22,883 nucleotides of DNA from contig DAIRVG010000094.1 of the NCBI GenBank assembly GCA_036802945.1, positions 1 through 22,883 on the forward strand. The letters run 5' to 3'. Source of the stretch: Gp6-AA40 sp036802945 (GTDB lineage: Bacteria; Acidobacteriota; Vicinamibacteria; Vicinamibacterales; UBA2999). Position 1 is the first letter of the stretch, and each line of letters starts with the position of its first letter. Shown here piece by piece: positions 1-7,061 of this stretch. A model generated the notes under the pieces. The model saw only the letters and a program-made list of their open reading frames with translations, did no database searches and was not told the origin of the DNA. Position numbers and translations under genes: made by a program.

Positions 1-57
1 GCCAATTCGCTGTGGATTATACGGGCGAGGCGGGAGGGCGGAGGCGATTAGTCCTTG

Positions 58-121
58 CAGGCGGCGCACTGACGACCTGCGGCCCTCCGCGGAGTATCAA
101 TCGCCACAATGCGACTACACG
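58..121 (+). repeat. Candidate divergent cassette-boundary repeat (leftmost)
   Basis: Contains GGCGCACTGACGACC at the left and GCGACTACACGGGAGCAATCC at the right when read through its flank. The left part resembles the CGCCGCACTG start of the family and the right part matches its GCGACTAC end and the downstream GGAGTAATCC-like flank. The spacing between ends is about the same as in the clear copies. The middle is not alignable by eye, so this is a divergent or decayed member. An open frame that runs through it (12-281) is therefore unlikely to be a gene. Confidence 0.45.
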
Positions 122-277
122 GGAGCAATCCGGGTCGATGGTCCCAGATATTCCTTTCGGAAATCACCCTGGTAGTGTATCCAACGGACACGCCACAGCT
201 CCACCGCTCTGTTGGTTGTTAGTCGACAGCAAAATATTGGTTCTCTACACTAACCAGCTCGACCTGATGAGCCTTCG

Positions 278-1120
278 ATGACGAAACGCGCCGCTCTGTC
301 AGTTCGCGTCTCCCATCATGCAGCACTTAACGAGGGCATGGTAAGAGCTCTCACCGCCAATCCGGCACTTTCGGTCACCTTGGACGCTCCTTCAGCCGTC
401 GTGCCGACGCGAACGACCAGTCCGAAGGGCGCCGACGTCGTACTGAGCCCTCTAGCTTGGGTGGTGCTTAGTATCGCCGGCACCGCCAGCACCATCTATC
501 TCAAAGCGTTCCTTGAGGAGTTGGGGAAGATGACGGCGAAGGCGCTGTTCAGCAAATCATCAGATGGGGCCCATTCGCGTGCTCGGAAGCCGAAAGGGGG
601 CACAGAGCGGAAGATCAGCATGCGAGAGAAACCAAGCAGCGACATCGCAGTCGTGTCTCGAGTCTCAAAATACATTTGGGTTGTGATTAGGATCGATAGA
701 GCCGATGTTGAATCACCGCGTGGTTCCTGGAAGAAGATCGAGGCCCAGGTTTTGCCGTTGATCGAGAAGTGTATCGAGGCGCATAGGACCTACTACGAGA
801 TTTGGTCTGAGCTTGAGCCCGATCCAGTGATCTTGGAAATCTCCCGCTTCGATGATCATTGGAGGCTGAATGAGTTCCAAGAAGCGTCTCCTCCGTATCC
901 GCCGCACCGACTCGAATGGCATAAGATCGACGGCCTTCCGGCAAACGACGAGTTGCAGGAACTTCGGGCTCGCGCCAACGCATCTTTTAGGGAGCAAGCT
1001 CTGAAAGTCTCGTCCGAAGAGTCGCTTCGCCGGGAAAAGGAATTGATCAGGCGCTTGCCCCCTGGTTATCTCAAGCCAAGCTCACTTCAGCGACGTCGAA
1101 GGCGATCCCTCAAACGCTGA
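278..1120 (+). CDS. Orphan protein with one hydrophobic segment, unknown function
   Basis: A 280-residue open frame that I do not recognise. Residues about 53-75 form a hydrophobic stretch (VVLSPLAWVVLSIAG) that could be one membrane segment. The rest is soluble and rich in charged residues, and the last residues are strongly basic (QRRRRRSLKR). Residues about 125-260 look like a compact alpha/beta region (YIWVVIRID, then amphipathic helices) and could be a real domain facing the cytoplasm. No convincing Shine-Dalgarno precedes the first ATG; an internal Met at residue 21 is an alternative start. It sits between two candidate cassette-boundary repeats (58-121 and 1224-1278), as expected for a single-gene cassette. 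The coding call rests on length and the absence of a better frame. Confidence 0.6.
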   Translation: MTKRAALSVRVSHHAALNEGMVRALTANPALSVTLDAPSAVVPTRTTSPKGADVVLSPLAWVVLSIAGTASTIYLKAFLEELGKMTAKALFSKSSDGAHSRARKPKGGTERKISMREKPSSDIAVVSRVSKYIWVVIRIDRADVESPRGSWKKIEAQVLPLIEKCIEAHRTYYEIWSELEPDPVILEISRFDDHWRLNEFQEASPPYPPHRLEWHKIDGLPANDELQELRARANASFREQALKVSSEESLRREKELIRRLPPGYLKPSSLQRRRRRSLKR

Positions 1121-1223
1121 TGCGGGCAGTTACCAAGACTGCTCCATGCTGCAACACCATGAACGACCAAGTGGCGGCGACCTGCGAAAGGGTGGTGGCC
1201 AAATGGAATCGTCGGTAACGAAG

Positions 1224-1278
1224 AACGCCGAAGGGACTTCCGATCCACTCGGTCGATTTCGGAAAATACTTTCGCGGC
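1224..1278 (+). repeat. Candidate divergent cassette-boundary repeat
   Basis: Begins AACGCCG and ends TTCGCGGC, followed by AAGGCCGGAGTATTAG. The total of 55 bp from AACGCC to GCGGC matches the clear copies, and the downstream GGAGTATT matches the GGAGTAATCC-like flank seen after several of them. Inside are nested inverted pairs: CCGAA with TTCGG, and CCGA with TCGG around TCCAC. It lies 104 bp after one stop codon and 67 bp before the next ATG, where a boundary would be expected. The primary sequence of the middle is not conserved, so the call is tentative. Confidence 0.4.
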
Positions 1279-1344
1279 AAGGCCGGAGTATTAGCTCAGC
1301 CGAGGTCTCTTTGAAGGACGCCACGGCATGGTAACTTGAGCGCG

Positions 1345-1716
1345 ATGATCCGCCAAATCGCGCCCCAGTTCTTCGCGACGAACCTGCCGAGGACGCTCAC
1401 GTACTACAAGGACAAACTTGGCTTCGATTGTCTGGGTACCTGGCGGGACCCACCTGTCTACGCTATCGTCGCGCGGGATCAACACAGGATTCACTTTCGC
1501 TGCGCCGAATCGCCTGCGCCGAATCCGGACAAGTACGCCGACGAGCTCCTCGACGCGTACTTGTTCGTTGAGGATGCTGACGCGCTCTTCGCCGAATATG
1601 GCACCCGCGGTGTCGAGTTCACGCGAGGCCTTGGCAACACGCCCTGGGACTCGCGCGAGTTCGTCGTGAAGGACTGCGACGGCCGCCTACCCGCCTTCGG
1701 CGCCGATCCGAAGTAG
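1345..1716 (+). CDS. VOC-family (glyoxalase/bleomycin-resistance fold) protein
   Basis: Predicted 123-residue vicinal-oxygen-chelate fold protein. It opens with a typical first module (IAPQFFATNLPRTLTYYKD then KLGF) and ends with the usual second module, including WDSREFVVKDCDGRLPAFG. Proteins of this size and pattern are annotated as glyoxalase or bleomycin-resistance-like; they act as dimers on small substrates, often by metal binding or by sequestering a drug. The substrate cannot be told from sequence. I chose the ATG at 1345; a TTG nine bases upstream is possible. It is followed after 13 bp by a small membrane protein gene on the same strand, so the two are probably co-transcribed. Confidence 0.85.
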   Translation: MIRQIAPQFFATNLPRTLTYYKDKLGFDCLGTWRDPPVYAIVARDQHRIHFRCAESPAPNPDKYADELLDAYLFVEDADALFAEYGTRGVEFTRGLGNTPWDSREFVVKDCDGRLPAFGADPK

Positions 1717-1729
1717 GCACGTCTCACCT

Positions 1730-2125
1730 ATGGATCTTCGAGCGCGGAAGTACAATCAGGCCGCCATCGGCTATCTCGTCTATGGCGTTATCTATCTCGC
1801 CGGCGCCATCTATCTCGGGCGAATTGGGAAGGGTCCTGATGGAACGGCATGGTGGTACGTCATCGGTGCGGCGATGGCGTTCGGATTTCCCTATCTGATC
1901 TGGAAGCGCTTCAAGTGGGTGACGCGCATCCTAGCCGTGCTAGTACTCGTTCGCGTCATTGGGCTCGTTCGCATCGCCTTGCGAGCCGGCGCGGAGCAGG
2001 TACCGCTACCCTGGGGAGGCGAGGTCGCCACTGCGCAGGGCGCCATCCTCTTCATGCTCATCGCACTCACGACCTGTTTTCTGCTTGCGCGGGCGGGATG
2101 GCAGCGCAGCCCAGCCCTCGCGTGA
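1730..2125 (+). CDS. Small four-helix membrane protein, unknown function
   Basis: A 131-residue protein with four predicted membrane helices, at about residues 11-31, 41-59, 64-84 and 101-121. The connecting loops are short and basic (KRFKW, RAGAEQ), which suggests inner-membrane insertion. I do not recognise a named family. The start lies 13 bp after the VOC gene stop, with no strong ribosome binding site of its own, so translation may be coupled to that gene. Small membrane proteins like this are common cargo in cassette arrays; a function is not inferable. Confidence 0.75.
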   Translation: MDLRARKYNQAAIGYLVYGVIYLAGAIYLGRIGKGPDGTAWWYVIGAAMAFGFPYLIWKRFKWVTRILAVLVLVRVIGLVRIALRAGAEQVPLPWGGEVATAQGAILFMLIALTTCFLLARAGWQRSPALA

Positions 2126-2335
2126 GGGCAATCGAAAGCCCGTATGCGAGCACTGTCGCCTGGCGTGATTCCTCCGCCTCGTACAGCGCATCCCGCCGCA
2201 CGGCAGATCATGAAAACAATTTGCCGATCTCGCGCGACGCTCGTTGAAAGCGGCAGTCGGCGAGGGGCCGGTGTCGAAGCTCTAGCAAATCCTTCAGCGG
2301 CTAGCAGGCCGCGGCAACCAGCGGTGCCCGGTGAG

Positions 2336-2470
2336 GTCACGAGCCTGGATCAGATTCGATTCCTCCTGGGGCACGTCTCGATCCAGACGACGGAGCGCTA
2401 CCTTGGATGCAAACAGCGATTGCGATGTGCGGTTAACGACCGTCTCGGAATCGAGCCGGACGCTGCGTGA
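2336..2470 (+). pseudogene. C-terminal remnant of a tyrosine recombinase (site-specific integrase)
   Basis: The translated stretch LDQIRFLLGHVSIQTTERYL followed by GCKQRLRCAVNDRLGIEPD is the C-terminal end of a phage-integrase-family tyrosine recombinase. The LGH histidine corresponds to the conserved His/Trp position and the Tyr of ERYLG to the catalytic nucleophile. The catalytic Arg, Lys and HxxR residues that should lie upstream are absent; the in-frame upstream sequence (2144-2335) shows no recombinase similarity. It is therefore a truncated, inactive remnant. It ends 7 bp before the GCC arm of the compact hairpin site at 2478, and an N-terminal fragment of the same type of enzyme lies 3.4 kb downstream at 5846-6000. 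Confidence 0.8.
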
Positions 2471-2516
2471 GCTGAGAGCCAGGGCGGGCGCAAACGTCCG
2501 CCCTTGGCGACTACTC
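2471..2516 (+). repeat. Compact attC-like hairpin site
   Basis: A near-perfect hairpin: GCC (2478-2480) and AGGGCGG (2481-2487) pair with CCGCCCT (2498-2504) and GGC (2506-2508), leaving a single unpaired T at 2505 and a 10-base loop. The right end continues CTTGGCGACTACTC, identical to the right ends of the family copies at 9857 and 17598. The left half lacks the GCACTG block. A stem with one extrahelical base close to the end is a hallmark of integron attC sites folded as single strands. The stop codon of the downstream minus-strand kinase gene (2515-2517) lies within its right end. Confidence 0.7.
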
Positions 2517-3414
2517 ACGGGTTATCCCTCAAGGCGCTATCGATTGTCGCCCGACCCAGCGCAGCCATCGCCTCATCGTCCAATGAGTTCGCCAGGTATG
2601 CAAGTCCCAGCGCAAGCGCCCAGCCGCGTGCGCGCATCAACGTGTTGTCGTCGATTGGGTCGAATTCTCCGCGTGCTGCTGTCCGAAAGATTGGCCGCGC
2701 CGACGGCGACAGCAGCATCCAGATTACCGACAGGTCTGTCGCAGGATCGCCGGCAGTGAGATCGCCGAAGTCGATTACGGCCGAGAGACGACGGCCGCTG
2801 ACCAGCAGATTGCCGGGGTGAAGATCGCCGTGGATCCACAAAGGAGGTCCGGGCCACGAAGGCGTCGAGAGAACGCGCTCCCACAGACCCAGAATGGCGC
2901 CGCGGTCCACGAGCCCGTCGAGCCGCTGCAGATGCTCCTCGAGGGTCTTCGTACGAGCCGCAAGGGGTACGCCTCGCCACGGGTTGTGTGGAACGTTTTC
3001 CGGTGCAGGTTCGTGGAGGGCCCGAAGAAACCGCCCCAGAGCAACCGCCGTTATCGCAGGGTCCCGTGGTTGCGCAAGCAGCGCACTGTGGCCGGGAAAC
3101 CAGGGTACGACGGACCACGCCCACGGGAACCCACAGCCGGGACGGCCGACACGGAGCGGCACGGGAACTGGCAAAGGCAATCGTGACGACAGCTGGGGAA
3201 GCCATCGCTGCTCATGTTCAATGAGGGCTGCCGAAGCCGCGCGACGCGGCACGCGCACGGAAAGGTCTTCGCCCAAACGAAACAGTTTGTTGTCCCAGCC
3301 CTCGCCGACCTCGATCAATGGCAAATCCGCGAGATCCGCGTGTTGCTCCTGGAGTAGCGCCCGAACGATGGAGGGATCGATGGTGAGTTCGGCTGTCGGT
3401 TTCGCGGTTTGCAT
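2515..3414 (-). CDS. Aminoglycoside phosphotransferase (APH)-family kinase
   Basis: A 299-residue protein kinase-like phosphotransferase of the APH/choline kinase superfamily, which transfers phosphate from ATP to the hydroxyl of a small molecule. The nucleotide-binding N-lobe is seen in VGEGWDNKLFRLGEDLSVRV (residues 36-55). The Brenner motif HGDLHPGNLL (H195-L204) carries the catalytic Asp197 and Asn202, and IDFGDLTAGDPATDL (214-228) supplies the metal-binding Asp215. Length is normal for the family. The substrate is not evident; related proteins include macrolide and aminoglycoside kinases but also many non-resistance enzymes. It is the only gene between the sites at 2471 and 3439 and runs opposite to most neighbours. 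Its stop overlaps the left site and its start lies 25 bp before the right one. Confidence 0.9.
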   Translation of the reverse strand: MQTAKPTAELTIDPSIVRALLQEQHADLADLPLIEVGEGWDNKLFRLGEDLSVRVPRRAASAALIEHEQRWLPQLSSRLPLPVPVPLRVGRPGCGFPWAWSVVPWFPGHSALLAQPRDPAITAVALGRFLRALHEPAPENVPHNPWRGVPLAARTKTLEEHLQRLDGLVDRGAILGLWERVLSTPSWPGPPLWIHGDLHPGNLLVSGRRLSAVIDFGDLTAGDPATDLSVIWMLLSPSARPIFRTAARGEFDPIDDNTLMRARGWALALGLAYLANSLDDEAMAALGRATIDSALRDNP

Positions 3415-3438
3415 TTCGGCTTCTACTCATTGGTCCTG

Positions 3439-3498
3439 ACTGACGCCGCACTGTTTCCCAACCCGCGAGGGCCATCGGGCGTCACTACGCGACTTTTC
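3439..3498 (+). repeat. Cassette-boundary repeat, copy 1
   Basis: Starts GACGCCGCACTG and ends ACGCGACTTTTC. The interior (GTTTCCCAACCCGCGAGGG, then CCATCGGGCGTCACTACGCG) differs from the copies at 4954 and 7000 by only one missing A and a few end bases, so these three form a subfamily. The left box reads GAC where nearly all others have AAC. It separates the minus-strand kinase from the secreted protein gene at 3688. Confidence 0.85.
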
Positions 3499-3687
3499 AT
3501 TACTGAGGCGCCTGCCGCGATGTGCGGCGCGCTGGCGAGGTGTTATGCCCGTGGGCCTGACTAGCGTAGAACTTGTCGTACGTTTCTGGCGTGGCCGGTT
3601 TGGCGTTATGCTGCGAGCCTCGTAGGGTTGGTCACGATATGCCGGTCGGCCTACTGGTAGCCGGACGCCTCAAAATCGGAGACCTCT

Positions 3688-4803
3688 ATGATGAACCCAG
3701 AAGACACGGGTGATCGGGAACGGAATCCGGTCGGTCAGTTGACAACCATACTCAGCGTAACAGCCGCCGTGGCACTGCTGACGTTTGTTCCAGCGACCGC
3801 GCAATGGCTGAAATATCCAACATCCGGAATTCCGCGAACGCCTGACGGAAAACCCGAATTAACTGCACCTGCGCCGCGCACGGCGGACGGGAAGCCGGAC
3901 TTCTCCGGGCTCTGGCAGCCGAACGCCGGTGGCTATCAGATCAACGCGACGGCCGATCTGTCGCCGAGCGAGTTTCGGCCCTGGGCAACCACCGTTACCA
4001 CGCAGCGGATAGAAGACTTCAGCCGCCAGAGCCCGGTCGCGCTCTGCCTGCCGCCTGGTCCGACCCTGAGAGCCATGTGGGAGATGGTGAAGATTGTTCA
4101 GACGCCAAGTTTGATCGTCATGCTGTACGAGTCGCGTGTTCTGGACAGACAGATCTTTATGGACGGCCGCACGCTTCCCCAGGATCCGAATCCGACGTGG
4201 ATGGGCTATTCGGTCGGACACTGGGAGGGGGACACGCTGGTTGTCGAGAGCGCGGGCTTCAACGATAAGACCTGGCTCGATCTCACTGGTCATCCTCACA
4301 CGGAGGAATTGCGCCTGACAGAGCGATTCACGCGTCGCGACTTCGGACACGTGCAGCTCCAAATGACGATTGATGACCCACGGGCGTACGCCAGACCACT
4401 TGCCATCCCCGTGGACCTTGAGTTTGTCGCCGACTCGGAGCTGCTCGAGGAGGTGTGCACCGAAAACGAGCGAGATGCCGCACTAAGTGCGGGCGCGAAG
4501 TTGTCGGCCATCACGTTACCGTTAAGTGTTCTGTCGACATACTCAGGAACATATGACGTCGTGGCTGGCGGTCGGTTTCCCGTGGGGACGGCCGCGGTCG
4601 TCACCGTTGTGGGCGACCGCGTGATGCTGCAGCGCCCGGGAGACAAGATTGGATTGCCGCTTGCGCCAGTTTCTGACACCCACTTTGTCCTGATCGGAGG
4701 CGGCGCGAGTATCGAGTTCATCAAGGACGCTAACGGTGCTGTGACCCAGCTAATCTTTCAGAACGTCGAAGGTCAGGCCCGGGCTGTTCGAAGGAGTAAG
4801 TGA
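3688..4803 (+). CDS. Secreted protein of an uncharacterised GHWEGDTLVV family
   Basis: A 371-residue exported protein. After a charged N-terminus, residues about 17-38 form a signal peptide with a likely signal peptidase I site at ATA-Q (38/39). The mature part begins with two similar segments, IPRTPDGKPEL and APRTADGKPDFSGLWQ. The core from about residue 173 (GYSVGHWEGDTLVVES) through GHPHTEELRLTERF is the pattern of a large family of exported proteins that I associate with Acidobacteria; its function is not established. A purine-rich GGAG lies about 8 bases before the ATG, supporting this start. It is a single-gene unit between repeats 3439 and 4954. No catalytic motif is recognisable. Confidence 0.8.
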   Translation: MMNPEDTGDRERNPVGQLTTILSVTAAVALLTFVPATAQWLKYPTSGIPRTPDGKPELTAPAPRTADGKPDFSGLWQPNAGGYQINATADLSPSEFRPWATTVTTQRIEDFSRQSPVALCLPPGPTLRAMWEMVKIVQTPSLIVMLYESRVLDRQIFMDGRTLPQDPNPTWMGYSVGHWEGDTLVVESAGFNDKTWLDLTGHPHTEELRLTERFTRRDFGHVQLQMTIDDPRAYARPLAIPVDLEFVADSELLEEVCTENERDAALSAGAKLSAITLPLSVLSTYSGTYDVVAGGRFPVGTAAVVTVVGDRVMLQRPGDKIGLPLAPVSDTHFVLIGGGASIEFIKDANGAVTQLIFQNVEGQARAVRRSK

Positions 4804-4953
4804 ATGCGCGCGGCATTCTGCGTGCGTTAGTTTTACAAATCGGGACGCTGAGAACCACCTTGAAACTTGAACGCGCCAACTAACCCGCGAATGGATCCGA
4901 CGCGGCGCTGACTTCTGTCGCTGCGCGGCTCGTTCGCAATCGTTAAACTCGCG

Positions 4954-5015
4954 ATAAACACCGCACTGTTTCCCAAACCCGCGAGGGCCATCGGGCGTCA
5001 CTACGCGACTACTCG
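4954..5015 (+). repeat. Cassette-boundary repeat, copy 2
   Basis: Starts ATAAACACCGCACTG and ends CGCGACTACTCG. All 62 bp are identical to the copy at 7000-7061, whereas the flanks differ at once on both sides. It lies 151 bp after the stop of the secreted protein gene and 155 bp before the LysE gene start. Confidence 0.9.
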
Positions 5016-5170
5016 GGACCTACCGTCCCTTGCGCTGCTTCTTGGTTTAGTGTTCTGCGGGTCGGCCTACTATTGGTTCGGTGGCAGAGCAGTGTCTTGC
5101 ATGATCGCAGGGTAGCCTCACGAACCAAAGCACGCGGTTCTCCCTACGGGCTCTACGCGAGGACAGGAAT

Positions 5171-5785
5171 ATGCTCGATCAGATATTGGTGATCGTTTCC
5201 ATCACCTTTCTTGTAATGGTTACCCCGGGGCCAGATATGGTCCTCGTCCTGCGCCACACATTTGTCAGTGGTCGGCGCGCCGGTCTACAAACGTCGATGG
5301 GTATTCTGTCCGGAAATCTGGTCCACATTACGTACTGCATGCTCGGCATCGGGTTGCTCATATCGCAAAGCATCCTGGCGTTTTCCGCGTTCAAGTTTGC
5401 GGCGGCTGCGTATCTCATCTACCTTGGGATCATGAGCTTTCGATCTGGTGCCAAGACACTCGACACAAACGATGTCGAAGGTCTGCGGCCCAACAGAACA
5501 TGGTTCGTTCAGGGATTCGTAAACAATCTCCTCAACCCGAAAGGCACGCTTTTCTATCTCGGCGTGTTCACGATCGTCATTACCCCCGAGACATCGGCGA
5601 CCGCCAAGCTTCTGCTTATTGTGAGCATGATGCTAGTAAGCGCATCGTTCTGGCTCTTCTTCGTCTACACGCTCGATCGGCCGACTATCCGTGAATTTAT
5701 CGACCGGTCACAACTGACCGTGAATCGGATCTTTGGCGTTCTACTGGTCCTTCTCGGCGTGAGGGTGGCGTCGATGTCTCGATAA
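5171..5785 (+). CDS. LysE/RhtB-family amino-acid exporter
   Basis: A 204-residue inner-membrane exporter of the LysE/RhtB/threonine efflux type, which uses the proton motive force to export amino acids or related metabolites. The family signature is present near the N-terminus: MVTPGPDMVLVLRHT (residues 16-30) followed by GRRAGLQTSMGI. The second conserved block, NNLLNPKGTLFYLGVF, is in the middle. About six hydrophobic segments span the chain, and the length is typical. The ATG is preceded by GAGGACAGGA, a plausible ribosome binding site. The substrate cannot be assigned. The stop codon TAA is embedded in the sequence GATAAACGCC, the same as the left end of the repeat family (see the site at 5781). 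Confidence 0.93.
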   Translation: MLDQILVIVSITFLVMVTPGPDMVLVLRHTFVSGRRAGLQTSMGILSGNLVHITYCMLGIGLLISQSILAFSAFKFAAAAYLIYLGIMSFRSGAKTLDTNDVEGLRPNRTWFVQGFVNNLLNPKGTLFYLGVFTIVITPETSATAKLLLIVSMMLVSASFWLFFVYTLDRPTIREFIDRSQLTVNRIFGVLLVLLGVRVASMSR

Positions 5786-5824
5786 ACGCCGGAGGACAGA
5801 AGGTCCGGTGAAGCTGTCGGCGAC
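5781..5824 (+). repeat. Candidate compact attC-like site at the LysE stop codon
   Basis: Begins GATAAACGCCG, identical to the left edge of the copy at 12708 for the first ten bases, and ends TCGGCGACGG. CGCCG pairs with CGGCG at the ends, and GGAC pairs with GTCC inside around AGAAG. It is 44 bp long, similar to the compact site at 2471-2516, and lacks the GCACTG block. The LysE stop codon TAA lies within it. If real, LysE and the SDR gene are separate units, with the recombinase fragment at 5846 just downstream of the boundary. Confidence 0.45.
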
Positions 5825-5845
5825 GGTGAAGGAGGCCGTCGCCGA

Positions 5846-6000
5846 ATGCCGAAGTAAAAACACGCAAGAAGTCGCCCAAGCGAGTGCTGGCCCTTCCCGA
5901 CCTGGAACAAGCCAAGACGGCCGTGTTGAACAGCCTCACGTCCGCCAGCGGCCAGCGGACGTATGAGCACGCGATTAGAGAGTTCGTCGCATGGTACTGA
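5846..6000 (+). pseudogene. N-terminal remnant of a tyrosine recombinase (core-binding domain)
   Basis: In one frame the DNA encodes KTRKKSPKRVLALPDLEQAK followed by TAVLNSLTSASGQRTYEHAI and REFVAWY, then TGA. This is the start of the SAM-like core-binding domain of a phage-integrase-family recombinase. The apparent start ATGCCGAAG at 5846 is in another frame; one inserted base would give the sequence MPKVKTRKK, so the start is frameshifted. The fragment stops at about 50 codons, where an intact enzyme would continue to about 300. It is non-functional as it stands. It probably derives from the same recombinase family as the C-terminal scrap at 2336-2470. Confidence 0.75.
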
Positions 6001-6067
6001 CACAACGTTAGATTTGTAGGACAACGTTCGGTCTTGTGGTCGCTCGAGGTCCAATGAGGAATATGCC

Positions 6068-6910
6068 ATGACTGGAAAGAAGGTGTGGCTCATCACCGGC
6101 GCTGGTCGAGGCTTGGGAGTCGACATCGCCAAAGCTGTCTTGGCAGCTGGCCACTCCGTTGTCGCCACCGGGCGCGATGCTGCGAAGGTCGCGGCCGCAG
6201 TAGGCGACCATGACAACCTGCTGACAATCAAACTCGACGTCACCCGTGCACAGGATGCGAAGGCAGCAGTCGAGGCCGCCGTCGCGAAGTTCGGCCGACT
6301 CGACGTCCTGGTCAATAACGCGGGCAACTTCTTCGCCGGCTTCTTCGAGGAGCTAGGTCCCGAACAGGTCCGGAATCAAATCGAGACGCTGCTGTTCGGG
6401 CCGATGAATGTCACTCGCGCCGCCTTGCCGGTGATGCGTAGGCAACGCTCCGGCCTATTGCTCACCATCTCCTCGACCGCAGGCATCGCCGGCCAGATGT
6501 TCTGCACCGCGTATGCCGCCGCGAAGTTCGGCATCGAGGGGTGGATGGAGTCGCTCACGCCAGAGATCGCCCCCTTTGGAATCCGCACGATGCTGGTCGA
6601 GCCTGGTTTCTTCCGCACCGAGCTGCTCACCAACGACTCGACCACCTATGCCCAGCCCACCATCGACGACTACGCTGAGCAAACCAAGGAGATCGTCGCT
6701 GCCTGGAAGAGCATGGATGGGAAGCAAGGTGGCGACCCCGCCAAGCTCGCCGACGCCCTCGTGAAGCTCGTCGAACTCAAGGAGCCGCCGACCCGTTTCG
6801 CTGCTGGCGCCGACGCCGTGCAGACGTTCGAGACCAAGGCCAAAACGCTGCTCGCCCAGGCCAACGCCCACCACGAGTTGTCCACCTCCCTCGCGTACGA
6901 CGACGCCTAG
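6068..6910 (+). CDS. Short-chain dehydrogenase/reductase (classical SDR)
   Basis: A 280-residue NAD(P)-dependent oxidoreductase. The Rossmann nucleotide-binding motif TGAGRGLG is at residues 10-17, NNAG at 83-86, catalytic Ser136 in ISSTAG, and Tyr149 with Lys153 in the YAAAK motif. Arg36 after the second strand (TGRD) and Asp57 (LDVT) are usual cofactor contacts and suggest NADP preference, which is inference. PGFFRTEL after strand six is standard for the family. The ATG follows CAATGAGGAATATGCC, which offers a GAGGA binding site. Substrate unknown; the extended C-terminal part resembles SDRs annotated as acting on ketones or steroids, which is not decisive. It is the last gene before the repeat at 7000. 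Confidence 0.95.
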   Translation: MTGKKVWLITGAGRGLGVDIAKAVLAAGHSVVATGRDAAKVAAAVGDHDNLLTIKLDVTRAQDAKAAVEAAVAKFGRLDVLVNNAGNFFAGFFEELGPEQVRNQIETLLFGPMNVTRAALPVMRRQRSGLLLTISSTAGIAGQMFCTAYAAAKFGIEGWMESLTPEIAPFGIRTMLVEPGFFRTELLTNDSTTYAQPTIDDYAEQTKEIVAAWKSMDGKQGGDPAKLADALVKLVELKEPPTRFAAGADAVQTFETKAKTLLAQANAHHELSTSLAYDDA

Positions 6911-6999
6911 CCAGAGATGTTGTCCCGGCAGCTACAGCAAATCTAACTGCGCTTCCCCCGACGCGCTGACGCGCGCGGGTGAGCGCCGGCGTTCTCCCC

Positions 7000-7061
7000 A
7001 TAAACACCGCACTGTTTCCCAAACCCGCGAGGGCCATCGGGCGTCACTACGCGACTACTCG
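7000..7061 (+). repeat. Cassette-boundary repeat, copy 3 (identical to copy 2)
   Basis: Starts ATAAACACCGCACTG and ends CGCGACTACTCG. It is identical over 62 bp to the repeat at 4954-5015. It lies 90 bp after the SDR stop. The sequence just after it is TTAGTAACC, close to the GAGTAATCC-like flank seen after other copies. Confidence 0.9.

Noticed and set aside
12..281. An 89-codon frame overlapping the first gene by ATGA
   Set aside because: It passes through the candidate repeat at 58-121 and has no recognisable protein character.
3643..5072. Shared GGTCGGCCTACT at about 3645 and 5058
   Set aside because: Only 12 bp, at different distances from their repeats, and the flanks do not align.
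6009..6015. GTTAGAT after the recombinase fragment as a canonical attC box
   Set aside because: No matching left box or hairpin is present; a nearby duplicated ACAACGTT is too short to interpret.
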